NCBI GenBank assembly: GCA_903916735.1
Contig: CAIWXX010000045.1
Span: 1 to 52,641, forward strand
Direction: 5' to 3'
Length of the DNA: 52,641 nt
Origin: an uncultured Acidobacteriota bacterium
GTDB taxonomy: Bacteria; Acidobacteriota; CAIWXX01
Position numbers and translations under genes: made by a program. Below the pieces are notes generated by a model, which was given only the letters and a program-made list of their open reading frames with translations, was not told the DNA's origin and searched no databases. Below are positions 26,186 to 34,176 of this stretch, one piece after another (within the stretch, counting starts at the first letter, position 1; every line of letters begins with the position of its first letter).

Positions 26186-26554
26186 ATGATTTATACCATC
26201 GGGTACGCCGGTCGCTCCGTTGCGGATATCATCCGCATCGCGAATGACATTGATGCAACAATCTTCGATATTCGTTATGCTGCACGTTCTCGATTCCCGG
26301 ACTGGTCAGGAGGCCGCCTCGCATCTGCATTAAGCGCGCGCTATCGCCATGTCCCGGAATGGGGAAACATCAACTATCGTGGCGGACCAATTTCGATCGC
26401 TGACTATCTCACCGGGCTCAGGACGCTTCGAGAAGTAACGACGCCATCGGTGATCTTGATGTGTGTCTGCCGGGATCCGGAATTCTGCCATCGGAATGTC
26501 GTCGCGAAGATGCTCCGGAGAGATGGCTACGAAGTGCGCGAGATTGACGAATGA
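26186..26554 (+). CDS. DUF488-family protein
   Basis: 122 residues, a compact DUF488 protein of unknown biochemical function. The family's hallmarks are visible: the N-terminal MIYTIGYAGRSVADIIRI (TIGY-GRS), DIRYAARSRFPDW (the D-I/V-R block), and the C-terminal VILMCVCRDPEFCHRNVVA (C-x-E/D-x-x-x-C-H-R). Some relatives are 140-180 residues; this one lacks part of the middle, where a conserved LGG-type segment normally lies. No clear Shine-Dalgarno is seen (AAGAAATG only), and it stands alone. Confidence 0.85.
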   Translation: MIYTIGYAGRSVADIIRIANDIDATIFDIRYAARSRFPDWSGGRLASALSARYRHVPEWGNINYRGGPISIADYLTGLRTLREVTTPSVILMCVCRDPEFCHRNVVAKMLRRDGYEVREIDE

Positions 26555-27022
26555 TAAGCCGATCATACGCCACAGCGATGGATTTCCTGCTCCGGCAAAA
26601 ATTTTCGGAAATGGAATTCGATCAATATGACGGAAGTCCCTAGCCTGGCGGAGCCAGAACCAAAGACGGTGGGCGCATCACCCGCGACTCCGGACCTCTC
26701 AGGAATGCAGGAAGGGAGGAAAGCAGGAACGGACTTTTATATCAACCAGCGGTGGCCTTATAGGTTATTCCTGCATTCCTTTCTTCCTGGCTTCCTGAGA
26801 GGAATTCACAATTATGCACTGTCACAGGTCTTGCCATTTTGTGACTGGTCAGACACTATGCTCCTTCGACGGCTGCGCCTTGAATGAGAGGCTCACCTTG
26901 CTCGCGAGCCAAGTAGACGTGGACGTAGTCGATCAGCACTGTTCGTCCACGTTCACGATTTCCTGCCGGACGGCTCTGAGAACATGTTGGTAAGGATTAT
27001 GCGCTAAGGCGCCTAACACGTT
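26555..27022. other. Gene-free stretch with a long inverted repeat
   Basis: About 470 bases. It holds the 35-base inverted repeat described separately, and no credible gene. The 86-codon frame at 26627-26887 runs through that repeat and is not supported. Confidence 0.5.
26695..26802. repeat. Long imperfect inverted repeat
   Basis: A left arm at 26695-26729 (begins CCTCTCAGGAATGCAGGAAG) is an imperfect complement of a right arm at 26768-26802 (ends GGCTTCCTGAGAGG), with a 38-base loop. The arms are purine-rich repeats of AGGAA. There is no T-run, so it is not a standard terminator. Confidence 0.6.
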
Positions 27023-28948
27023 TTACGGCCAGGATATCCAATAAACACCGTCGTTTCCGCCGGCATAGAGGCGCTTCTGTGCACTCTCGTAAGCGACTGC
27101 ATAAGTGATGGAATCAGCAGGAAGGCCATCCCCGGCCTTCTCCCATTTCGCCCCGCCATCTACAGACTTGAACACGCCTTGATTCGTTCCGGCAAACAGC
27201 GTTGATGGAACTCCGGTGATCAGGAGGAGTGATGTTACATTCGTGAGTTTCATTCCTGTGTTGGCTGCCCGCCAGCTGGTCCCGCCCGTGGTACTTTTGT
27301 AGATGCCGGCACTACCGGTCCCGGCATAGACCACATTCGGGATGGCCTGATCAAGCACCAACGTCTGTATCGGCGAACCTGCCGGCAGCCCTTTGCTCAT
27401 CCGAGTCCATACAGTGCCTCCATTGATTGTCTTGTAGACTCCATCAGAGGCAGTCCCTGCATAAACAATTTCAGGGTTGATCCTATCGGCCACGAGAGCC
27501 TGTATTGTTTTGTTGTTGACGCCTATCAACTGCCAGGTCGTGGCTGCATCCAGTGTCTTCCAAATCCCGATGTCGCTGCCGGCATACAGAATCTTCGGAT
27601 TGGTCCGGTTCACCACCAGGGCATAGATCGTTCGATAGCCGCGTTCCATTCCGCCGTCGGCCGGCAGCCAGCTTTTCCCGCCATTCTTGGATTTGAAAAC
27701 GGAGCCCGCATTGCCTGAGTAAATGATCTTCGAGTTCGTCGGATCGAGAACCAGTGTTAGAACACACGGGTACATCATCCCGCTCGATGACATCGTCCAA
27801 CTCGCCCCTCCATTGGAGCTAGTGAAAAAGCTGGGTCCATAGGTCCAGATGCCGGAATAAAGTCTGCGTGGCTTGGGGGATGCAATAAGGGAACTGACTG
27901 AGTTGCCGGCGAGGCCGATATTCGATGAGGTCCACTTTGCCGCACCATTCTCCCCTTTGTAGACACCATGTTGGAAGAGCCCGGCATAAACAATATTGGC
28001 AGTGGAATTGATCGCGAGCGCGTACGGATTGCTGTAGTCGGGCAGACCGGTACTCCGGAGCTGCCAGTTGGCTCCACCATCAGTGGATTTGAAGGTGCCA
28101 CCAGATTGTGCGCCCATGTAGATTGTGTCAGGGCGGCCAGGATCGATCAGCAACCTGAAGGCCTGGAGCGCCGTGAGCCCGTTCTGCATCGGGGTCCAAC
28201 TGCTCCCGCCATCCACTGTTTTGAAGACGCCGGTTTGGTTGGTCGCCGCATAGAGAATGTCAGGGCGAGTCGGATCCATTGCTAGATCCCGGATATTCAC
28301 ATCTGTTATTCCAGTGGATGCCCGCTGCCAGCTGCCGCCGCTATTGGTGCTTTTGTAAACACCATCTTCCCAAGTGGCGGCGTAGAGCATTGATGGAGTG
28401 TGGGAGTTGACGGCGAGGGCCATTATCTGTTTTTGTTCCAATCCAGCCGATGAATTGACCCATTTTTTGCCTTCATTGCTGCTCTTGCATAGGCCGCTGT
28501 ACCCTCCGACATAAATGACATTCGGGCTGACCGGATCAACGGCCATGGCGTTCAAGTAGGTTGTTGTCAGGCCGCTGTCGCTCTGAGTCCACGTATTCCC
28601 GCCATCGCGGCTGATATTAAACCCCCCGATTGTGGCGGCGTAGACGATCTGCGAACTGCCTGGCTTGAAGATGATCTTCGAGAAAATGGGAAGAGTTGCG
28701 AAGCTGGTTTTCTTCCAGCTCGCCCCGCCATCAGTGCTCTTATAAAGCCCGCCGCCGTCGGGCCCGGCAAGAATGGTTGAGGGATTCGCCGGATCCACTG
28801 CGATGGCGCTGACGTCGCCGCCATATGGACCGGTCGCGGTCCAGGCTTGTGCGCGACAATGAGCATATGGACAGAAAATTAAAGAAAGAGTCGCAATGAA
28901 GGAGAATGCAATCACAACGCATCGATAACCTTGATAGGTCCATTTCAT
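27023..28948 (-). CDS. Secreted Asp-box (BNR/VPS10-like) beta-propeller protein
   Basis: 641 residues. A signal peptide (about 1-34, VIAFSFIATLSLIFCPYAHC) is followed by thirteen units of about 45 residues. Each has an Asp-box S/T-x-D/N-G-G-x-x-W (for example YKSTDGGASW, SRDGGNTW, FKTVDGGSSW, FKSKNGGKSW, FKSVDGGAKW) and a partner strand of the type DP-x-x-P-x-x-I/V-Y-A-G. These build one ten-bladed or two smaller beta-propellers, as in sortilin-like and xyloglucanase-like proteins. There are no sialidase catalytic residues that I can pick out, so a binding role outside the cell is likelier. GGAGGG lies 5 nt before the ATG. It appears to be a single-gene unit with an extended -10 promoter. Confidence 0.85.
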   Translation of the reverse strand: MKWTYQGYRCVVIAFSFIATLSLIFCPYAHCRAQAWTATGPYGGDVSAIAVDPANPSTILAGPDGGGLYKSTDGGASWKKTSFATLPIFSKIIFKPGSSQIVYAATIGGFNISRDGGNTWTQSDSGLTTTYLNAMAVDPVSPNVIYVGGYSGLCKSSNEGKKWVNSSAGLEQKQIMALAVNSHTPSMLYAATWEDGVYKSTNSGGSWQRASTGITDVNIRDLAMDPTRPDILYAATNQTGVFKTVDGGSSWTPMQNGLTALQAFRLLIDPGRPDTIYMGAQSGGTFKSTDGGANWQLRSTGLPDYSNPYALAINSTANIVYAGLFQHGVYKGENGAAKWTSSNIGLAGNSVSSLIASPKPRRLYSGIWTYGPSFFTSSNGGASWTMSSSGMMYPCVLTLVLDPTNSKIIYSGNAGSVFKSKNGGKSWLPADGGMERGYRTIYALVVNRTNPKILYAGSDIGIWKTLDAATTWQLIGVNNKTIQALVADRINPEIVYAGTASDGVYKTINGGTVWTRMSKGLPAGSPIQTLVLDQAIPNVVYAGTGSAGIYKSTTGGTSWRAANTGMKLTNVTSLLLITGVPSTLFAGTNQGVFKSVDGGAKWEKAGDGLPADSITYAVAYESAQKRLYAGGNDGVYWISWP

Positions 28949-29002
28949 GGGATCCCTCCTCCTGGCAGCAGAAAATTCCTAAATGCCGGACACTATGCGA
29001 GC

Positions 29003-29011
29003 ATTATAGCA
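29003..29011 (-). promoter_or_regulatory. Extended -10 promoter of the propeller gene
   Basis: On the minus strand TGCTATAAT (29011-29003), a TGn-extended perfect -10, 55 bases before the start codon. There is no good -35 box, as is usual for extended -10 promoters. Confidence 0.5.
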
Positions 29012-29055
29012 TGACAGCGGTACAGGCGTATCGCGTCACTCCCGTTTAATCAGGG

Positions 29056-29110
29056 AAACGTCAAAGCCAAGCCGGTGCCTCATTCATCAGGAAATACGGA
29101 ATTAGTGAAG
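29056..29110. repeat. Partial copy C of the dispersed repeat
   Basis: Matches the left third of copies A and B: ACGTCAAAGCCAAGCCGGTG, then CATCAGGAAATACGGAATTA and GTGAAGTC. Similarity fades after about 29110. It lies upstream of serC. Confidence 0.55.
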
Positions 29111-29303
29111 TCAACTGGATGGGCTGCCGGTCAGAAACGGCCAAAAAGCCGCCAAACACTAGTAATTCTTGATGGTTGCATTCCAGTTTTGTTTCATTTA
29201 GCATAGCTTGGAAGTCAATGGAAAAGAACCGTGGGCATGAGTGGTCCGCGGATCGTATCCAAAACCAAATACCATTAACCGCACAGATAGGATAGTGAGG
29301 AAA

Positions 29304-30395
29304 ATGAGCAACCGCGCACACAACTTCAACGCCGGTCCCGCTGTTCTTCCACTCCCCGTATTGGAAGAGCTCCGAGACAACACAGTCGTCCTTGGCACGT
29401 CCGGGATGTCCATCCTGGAGATCAGCCACAGATCGAAACAGTTCGAAGAAATCATCCAGTCGGCTGAAGCTCGCCTGAGGAAGCTCCTGTCGGTTCCCGC
29501 CGACTACGGAGTCATTTTCCTCCAGGGCGGCGCATCGCTGCAGTTCTCGATGATTCCAATGAACCTCATGACCGTCTCCAAGAAGGCCGACTATATCCAC
29601 ACAGGGCACTGGGCTGCTTCGGCCATCAAGGAAGCCGCCAAGGTTGGAACAGTTCGCGAAGTCGGTTCGACAAAGGCTGAAAACTTCGCCCGCATTCCAC
29701 GCGAAAACGAGCTCACGTTTGACGGCGACGCCGACTACGTCCACTTGACGTCGAACAATACGATCGAAGGAACCGAATGGCTGTGTTCCGAGCCTCCGGT
29801 GGGCAAAGTGCCTCTGGTTTGCGACGCATCGTCCGATTTCTTGTCCCGTCCGGTCGATGTCACCAAGTACGGGGTTATTTATGCCGGCGCGCAGAAAAAC
29901 GCCGGGCCGTCCGGCGTGACCATGATCATTATCCGCAAGGATTTGCTCGAACGTTCACCGAAAAACCTTCCGACGATGCTTAACTACAATACACACGTCC
30001 AGAATGCATCGCTTTATAACACGCCTCCGTGCGGCGCGATTTACGTGGTTGAGTTGGTTTGTAAATGGCTCGAAAACCTGGGCGGACTCGCTGGCATGGA
30101 AAAATTGAACATCGAAAAAGCCCAGTTACTCTACGATGCGATTGACGGCTCCAACGGCTATTACAAGAACCCGATACCCAAGGACTGCCGTTCGCGGATG
30201 AATGTCGTTTGGCGCCTCGCGAGCGAAGAGCTGGAAGCAAAATTCCTGAAGGAAGCGTCCGCTCTAAAGATGGTTGGATTAAAGGGTCACCGCTCGGTCG
30301 GCGGTTGCCGTGCGTCCATTTACAACGCCTGCCCGAAGGAATCCATACAGGCACTGGTGGCCTTGATGAAGGACTTCCAAAAGGCAAACGGATAG
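29304..30395 (+). CDS. serC: Phosphoserine aminotransferase
   Basis: 363 residues, the usual SerC length. It transfers the amino group of glutamate to 3-phosphohydroxypyruvate in serine synthesis, and also acts on the matching intermediate of pyridoxal phosphate synthesis. The start MSNRAHNFNAGPAVLP is the family's N-terminus; ATG 29304 has GTGAGG 5 nt upstream, and an in-frame ATG 63 bases earlier adds unrelated residues. PLP-binding Lys198 is in YAGAQKNAGPSGVT. Other SerC blocks are FLQGGASLQFSMIPMNL, HLTSNNTIEGTEW, and the C-terminal KGHRSVGGCRASIYNACP. A strong terminator follows, so it is its own unit; serA and serB are not in the window. Confidence 0.96.
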   Translation: MSNRAHNFNAGPAVLPLPVLEELRDNTVVLGTSGMSILEISHRSKQFEEIIQSAEARLRKLLSVPADYGVIFLQGGASLQFSMIPMNLMTVSKKADYIHTGHWAASAIKEAAKVGTVREVGSTKAENFARIPRENELTFDGDADYVHLTSNNTIEGTEWLCSEPPVGKVPLVCDASSDFLSRPVDVTKYGVIYAGAQKNAGPSGVTMIIIRKDLLERSPKNLPTMLNYNTHVQNASLYNTPPCGAIYVVELVCKWLENLGGLAGMEKLNIEKAQLLYDAIDGSNGYYKNPIPKDCRSRMNVVWRLASEELEAKFLKEASALKMVGLKGHRSVGGCRASIYNACPKESIQALVALMKDFQKANG

Positions 30396-30417
30396 CGCTT
30401 TTCATTCCGAGTTCCGA

Positions 30418-30454
30418 GTTCCGAGCGTCCAGCTCGGGCTCGGAACTTTTTTTT
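30418..30454 (+). terminator. Rho-independent terminator of serC
   Basis: GTTCCGAGC (30418-30426) and GCTCGGAAC (30438-30446) form a perfect 9-bp stem with an 11-nt loop, followed by eight T (30447-30454). Confidence 0.9.
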
Positions 30455-30485
30455 GGGAACTCGTGAGACATCTTGGAGAAATTTC

Positions 30486-30935
30486 ATGGGTGATTCAAAG
30501 CTCTCCGACGATCCGATCACAGTACCGATCGAGGTCCAGTTCCGGGATATCGATGCATTCGGGCTGGTCAATAATGCTGTTTACCTCAGTTACCTCGAAT
30601 CGGCACGCATAAAATACTGGCTGTCAATGCGCGGCAAATGTGATCTCCAAGACCTGAACTACGTTATTGCGCACGTTGAAATCGACTACATTTCGCCGTC
30701 GCACCTGGGCGAGATTTTGCAGATCGGCGTCCGTGTTTCATCGATGGGAAAGAAGTCTTTCACCTTCGAGTTTTGCATTGTAGGTCCGGACCCGGAGCAT
30801 CCCGGCAAAGACAGGCTTGTCGCCCGCGCCCGTTCCGTGCAGGTCCTCTACAATCAAGAGACCCGGCAGAGTATGCTGATCAGCGATGCCCTGCGCACTC
30901 AGATCGAAAAATTCGAAGGGCGTCCGTTGGAATAG
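30486..30935 (+). CDS. Hotdog-fold acyl-CoA thioesterase (4HBT/YbgC family)
   Basis: 149 residues, normal for the 4-hydroxybenzoyl-CoA thioesterase family. The signature segment VQFRDIDAFGLVNNAVYLSY carries the conserved Asp and the VNNAVY turn of the long helix; the usual His of G-H-V-N-N is Leu here. It continues EIDYISPSHLGEILQIGVRV and VARARSVQVLYN. It should hydrolyse a thioester of CoA or an acyl carrier protein; the acyl group is unknown. I take the ATG at 30486 with GGAG 9 nt upstream; a TTG 33 bases earlier lies inside the serC terminator T-run. It starts 32 bases after that terminator, so its promoter must overlap the terminator or it depends on read-through. Confidence 0.85.
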   Translation: MGDSKLSDDPITVPIEVQFRDIDAFGLVNNAVYLSYLESARIKYWLSMRGKCDLQDLNYVIAHVEIDYISPSHLGEILQIGVRVSSMGKKSFTFEFCIVGPDPEHPGKDRLVARARSVQVLYNQETRQSMLISDALRTQIEKFEGRPLE

Positions 30936-30948
30936 AAAACGGCGACTC

Positions 30949-32553
30949 TCAATCTGTATCCCCGGCCGGCGCCACGAGCATCGTCTTGAATCGTTCGAGT
31001 CTGACCTGTCCCAGAACTCCACCTTTCATCTTCCGCACGTACTTCCGCTGGGTATAGCACACATCGACTCTGGTCTCGTTTTTTGCTTTTGAGAAGAAAG
31101 CGGCCAGTGATGCAGCGCGGACGAGTGTGTCGTGCGATGGTTCGCGCAAGCCGCGCCGGAGCTTCACAACAACATGTGATCCTGGCACATCATGCGCGTG
31201 AAGCCAGATATCCTGAGATGCCGCTTCCTTGAATGTGACCACCATATTTTCCGCGGCAGAGCGGCCGATGAGAATCGACCCATCGTCGCATTCGAATTCA
31301 AGATAGGGTCGCCGTTCAGCAGGGCGGTTTGGCGAAGCAGAGACGGCACGAACTCCCGGAATCAGATGCGCCAATCGGTGAAGATCATCGCGCGACTGGA
31401 TTGAATCGAGAGCGGATCGGATTCCCAGCAGAGCAGCGCGCCGGGCTTTGATCGTCTTTCGCCGTAAGGCGATGTACGAGGCCGAACGGCGGCATTTCTT
31501 GGCGAGATCGAAATACTTCTGAGCGCTCCCGCGCGCATCCAGGCCATCCGGAAGAGGCACAGCGATCTCATGCTCTCCGCCTTCGTCATACCATCGGGCC
31601 GCAACCGGGCTTGTGCGGACTTCAGGGGGGAGCCCGAGAAGTGCCTGACCGTACTGTTGATACAGGTCTGCTTTCCCAGCCTTCTCACGATCGGATGCAA
31701 GGCTATCTTCGGCGGAATCCAGCCGTCGGGCTGTGGCCGTCACATACTGACGGACACTTCTGAAAAGCGCTGTATCCTCGGCGATGCTCCTGGAGAGGCC
31801 AAGGTAAAATGACGCGGCGACTTCAATATCGGGAAAACGGCGACATTCACCGAGCGATAAATAGGGGAAAGGCGCCAGATAGGTTCGTCCGAGAAAGCCG
31901 GGAAGATCCGATGTCGGCAATCGATGCACAACAGGAACCGTCTGCCCGGCCAGGTAGGCTTCGAGTGTTTCCTGAAGCACACGAAAGACGCCGGGCTCGC
32001 GAATGGCCGCGATAACTTCGGCCCGGAAGTGCGGCGGCAATCTCGACCCCTTTTCCAAAAGCAATGTTTGAGTATGCTCGATGTCGGCACGAGACATCTC
32101 GGCAAGGATCGGTGTCACGTCATCCGATGCATGCGGAGTGAAAAGGGGCTGCAGAGTGTTGCGCCCGGTGCGGGAACCACCAGTCTCAAGCAGGAACCCT
32201 GCACGGCCAGGAACGAGGCTGACAAGCAGTCCGCGGCTCCCGGAAATTTCTCCAGTCCCGAATCGCAACACAAAGATCCTCTCCCCGGGAACGTATTCCA
32301 CGTTTTCCAGAGTACGACCGATAAGAGCGTCGGCGGCGGCCAAGGCTTCCACATCGGATGTGCGCGGGAGCTTTCTTGGAAAACCGTGCACGCAGAGAGC
32401 CACTGGATCGGCGAACGAGAGATGGATCCCCTTTTCCTCTTCGAACGCGAGGTAAAGATCCGTCCGGCGACTCCTCCAGACGGCCCTCACCCGCTGTTCC
32501 ATCAGTCGCGAGGCGAGAGCCTTGAGGATCAGTCCGAGAGATAAGCTGTCCAT
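30949..32553 (-). CDS. NFACT-family protein (RqcH/Rqc2/fibronectin-binding-like)
   Basis: 534 residues, average for the family. It has an NFACT-N domain (about 5-210), a helical coiled-coil stretch (about 265-400, AQKYFDLAKKCRRSASYIAL), and an NFACT-R/DUF814 domain (about 410-520) with the signature QDIWLHAHDVPGSHVVVKL, followed by AASLAAFFSKAKNETRVDVC and YVRKMKGG. Bacterial RqcH binds stalled 50S subunits and adds Ala tails to nascent chains. Two N-terminal features differ from what I expect: the opening lacks the common DG dipeptide (MDSLSLGLILKAL) and the Asp-Arg pair is Glu91-Arg92 (VPGERIFVL). It converges with the thioesterase gene (13-base gap). Confidence 0.88.
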   Translation of the reverse strand: MDSLSLGLILKALASRLMEQRVRAVWRSRRTDLYLAFEEEKGIHLSFADPVALCVHGFPRKLPRTSDVEALAAADALIGRTLENVEYVPGERIFVLRFGTGEISGSRGLLVSLVPGRAGFLLETGGSRTGRNTLQPLFTPHASDDVTPILAEMSRADIEHTQTLLLEKGSRLPPHFRAEVIAAIREPGVFRVLQETLEAYLAGQTVPVVHRLPTSDLPGFLGRTYLAPFPYLSLGECRRFPDIEVAASFYLGLSRSIAEDTALFRSVRQYVTATARRLDSAEDSLASDREKAGKADLYQQYGQALLGLPPEVRTSPVAARWYDEGGEHEIAVPLPDGLDARGSAQKYFDLAKKCRRSASYIALRRKTIKARRAALLGIRSALDSIQSRDDLHRLAHLIPGVRAVSASPNRPAERRPYLEFECDDGSILIGRSAAENMVVTFKEAASQDIWLHAHDVPGSHVVVKLRRGLREPSHDTLVRAASLAAFFSKAKNETRVDVCYTQRKYVRKMKGGVLGQVRLERFKTMLVAPAGDTD

Positions 32554-32694
32554 CTCAGTCGCTCACGATTGTCTCATAACTCCGGCCTCATTAAGAGCGC
32601 ACATCCCATGCCGTATAAAATAATCACCTGATATTCGCGCCTCTTGCATGATAACATCATCACTTGAGGCCCCGGCCCCTTCACGCTAATAATG

Positions 32695-32724
32695 AAAAAA
32701 GGCGAGAGGATCTCTCCTCCCGCC
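32695..32724 (-). terminator. Rho-independent terminator of the CsgG-family gene
   Basis: On the minus strand GGCGGGAGGA and TCCTCTCGCC pair (10 bp, one G-U) around a GAGA tetraloop (32711-32714), followed by TTTTTT (32700-32695). Confidence 0.88.
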
Positions 32725-32744
32725 CCTTCTGTTTATGCCTTGTC

Positions 32745-33878
32745 CTACTTGATCATCTGGAGAACGTCGCCGACCTTGAGTCCCTTGCATCCATTTGTGA
32801 TTTGAGCGATCGAGTATTTCTCCTGAACTTCGATCACTTGCAATGTGCCGATCGGCTTCATTTCAGAACCAAGCGACATCCCGGTTTCCGGATCAACAAG
32901 CTCCTCGCCTTTCGACATGGCGTTGAGCGACATCCCGGCGACGATACCCGAGTCAGAGCCTGCGTTGACATAGATTTTTCCGCCGGACACCTTCATCACG
33001 GCGCCGGACCAGGGGCGATCAGCAAGGGCCATCGCTATCTTGTAACAGGCCTTGTTGATGCACGATTGAACGGCATAGCTGACCGGTGAATTTTTTTCGA
33101 TACCGATCATGCCGCCACCCGCTCCTCCACCGCCGTAGCCGCCCGCTCCAACTCCAAGACCCCAACTCCCAGCCGTTGCACGTTCGGTCAGAGCCGTCAT
33201 GACTTCACCGGTTGTGGCATCCACGATGCGGAAAGACATCGCGACCTCGGCATCGCTCTTGCTGGCGCCCAAGCCACCCAAGAAACCGCCACCGATCCCA
33301 CCGCCGCCGCCGCTGACTTTTCCTTTCTCCGGCGTCCATTCATTGACGGCTGTGTAAATGAGGAATTGAGCGCCCAGCATCTTCCCGATCTTCGCGGCAC
33401 TCGGTTGCGCCACACGTCCGCTGTTGGCGAAATCCTGCTCGGCGAGTGTTTGATCCAGAGCCTTTCTTTCCAACAATTTGAAGCGATGGCAATTGACGAA
33501 CGCCGTTGTCATCAGCTCTTCAATGGCAGCCACGGGTACTTCCGCGACATGTCCGGTCCACAAGGTTGTGTTCTTGGTGTTGTCCGCCTGTTCGACGTTG
33601 GCCGTTTTGTTTTCGACACGCATGACGGCCAGCCGATTCTTCGGACCGGTGAAATCAGTGAATTGCAGGAACATCCAATCTTTGTCTTTGTTTTTCTCGA
33701 TCGGCTGTACGATGGGCTTGACTTCGCCCTTGTCTGTTTTGAAAAAGGCGCTCCAACCACCCGCCGGCGGCACATATGTTTTGTCGGCCGCTAGTGCGGT
33801 CACTAGCGTCAGGCTGATCATGGCGATCCCCAGCATTCCGCAGACCGCGTACCGCAAAGGCTTACTCGAAATCCTCAT
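32745..33878 (-). CDS. CsgG/HfaB-family exported protein
   Basis: 377 residues from the ATG at 33878, which has AAAGGAGG 7 nt upstream. A signal peptide (about 10-31, GMLGIAMISLTLVTALAAD) is not followed by a lipobox Cys, unlike E. coli CsgG. The CsgG core (about 80-285) is recognisable: RLAVMRVENKTANV, ELMTTAFVNCHRFKLLERKA, LDQTLAEQDFANSG, AAKIGKMLGAQFLIYTAVNE, and RIVDATTGEVM. Two glycine-rich loops (SGGGGGIGGGFLGGLGAS; GVGAGGYGGGGAGGGMIGI) interrupt it. The C-terminal 85 residues form a beta unit (GGKIYVNAGSDSGIVAGMSL, GTLQVIEVQEKYS) also seen in FlgT-like proteins. CsgG proteins form outer-membrane export pores; lack of curli genes nearby leaves the cargo unknown. Confidence 0.85.
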   Translation of the reverse strand: MRISSKPLRYAVCGMLGIAMISLTLVTALAADKTYVPPAGGWSAFFKTDKGEVKPIVQPIEKNKDKDWMFLQFTDFTGPKNRLAVMRVENKTANVEQADNTKNTTLWTGHVAEVPVAAIEELMTTAFVNCHRFKLLERKALDQTLAEQDFANSGRVAQPSAAKIGKMLGAQFLIYTAVNEWTPEKGKVSGGGGGIGGGFLGGLGASKSDAEVAMSFRIVDATTGEVMTALTERATAGSWGLGVGAGGYGGGGAGGGMIGIEKNSPVSYAVQSCINKACYKIAMALADRPWSGAVMKVSGGKIYVNAGSDSGIVAGMSLNAMSKGEELVDPETGMSLGSEMKPIGTLQVIEVQEKYSIAQITNGCKGLKVGDVLQMIK

Positions 33879-34176
33879 CTCATTGCCTCCTTTGAACATA
33901 ATTATGTTTCTTACTCATTTCGCCCTCTCACTGCCATAGTATGCTTCGCCCAGCGCATTTTCGCAGTGACGAGCGTCACCCGGAGCGGGATACCCGTACT
34001 CCCACATTCCAGAATTCATTTGTCCTCACCGTCAATTGTATCAAAAACATTTTGTACAGCAAACTCCGGTCGGGGCATTTCATCTCCCATTGATAACAAA
34101 CCATATTTTTCATAACGGATTTTTTAACTGTTCTCTCCGCCGCATGCTCCAGGATTATGAAGGAAATGCGATTGGA

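Noticed and set aside
27023-28948. Sialidase assignment for the Asp-box protein
   Set aside because: Asp-boxes alone do not make a sialidase; I cannot find the arginine triad or RIP motif.
29061-29744. 227-codon frame antisense to the start of serC
   Set aside because: It overlaps serC, which has full family support, and shows no motif or ribosome site; part of it merely reads repeat copy C.
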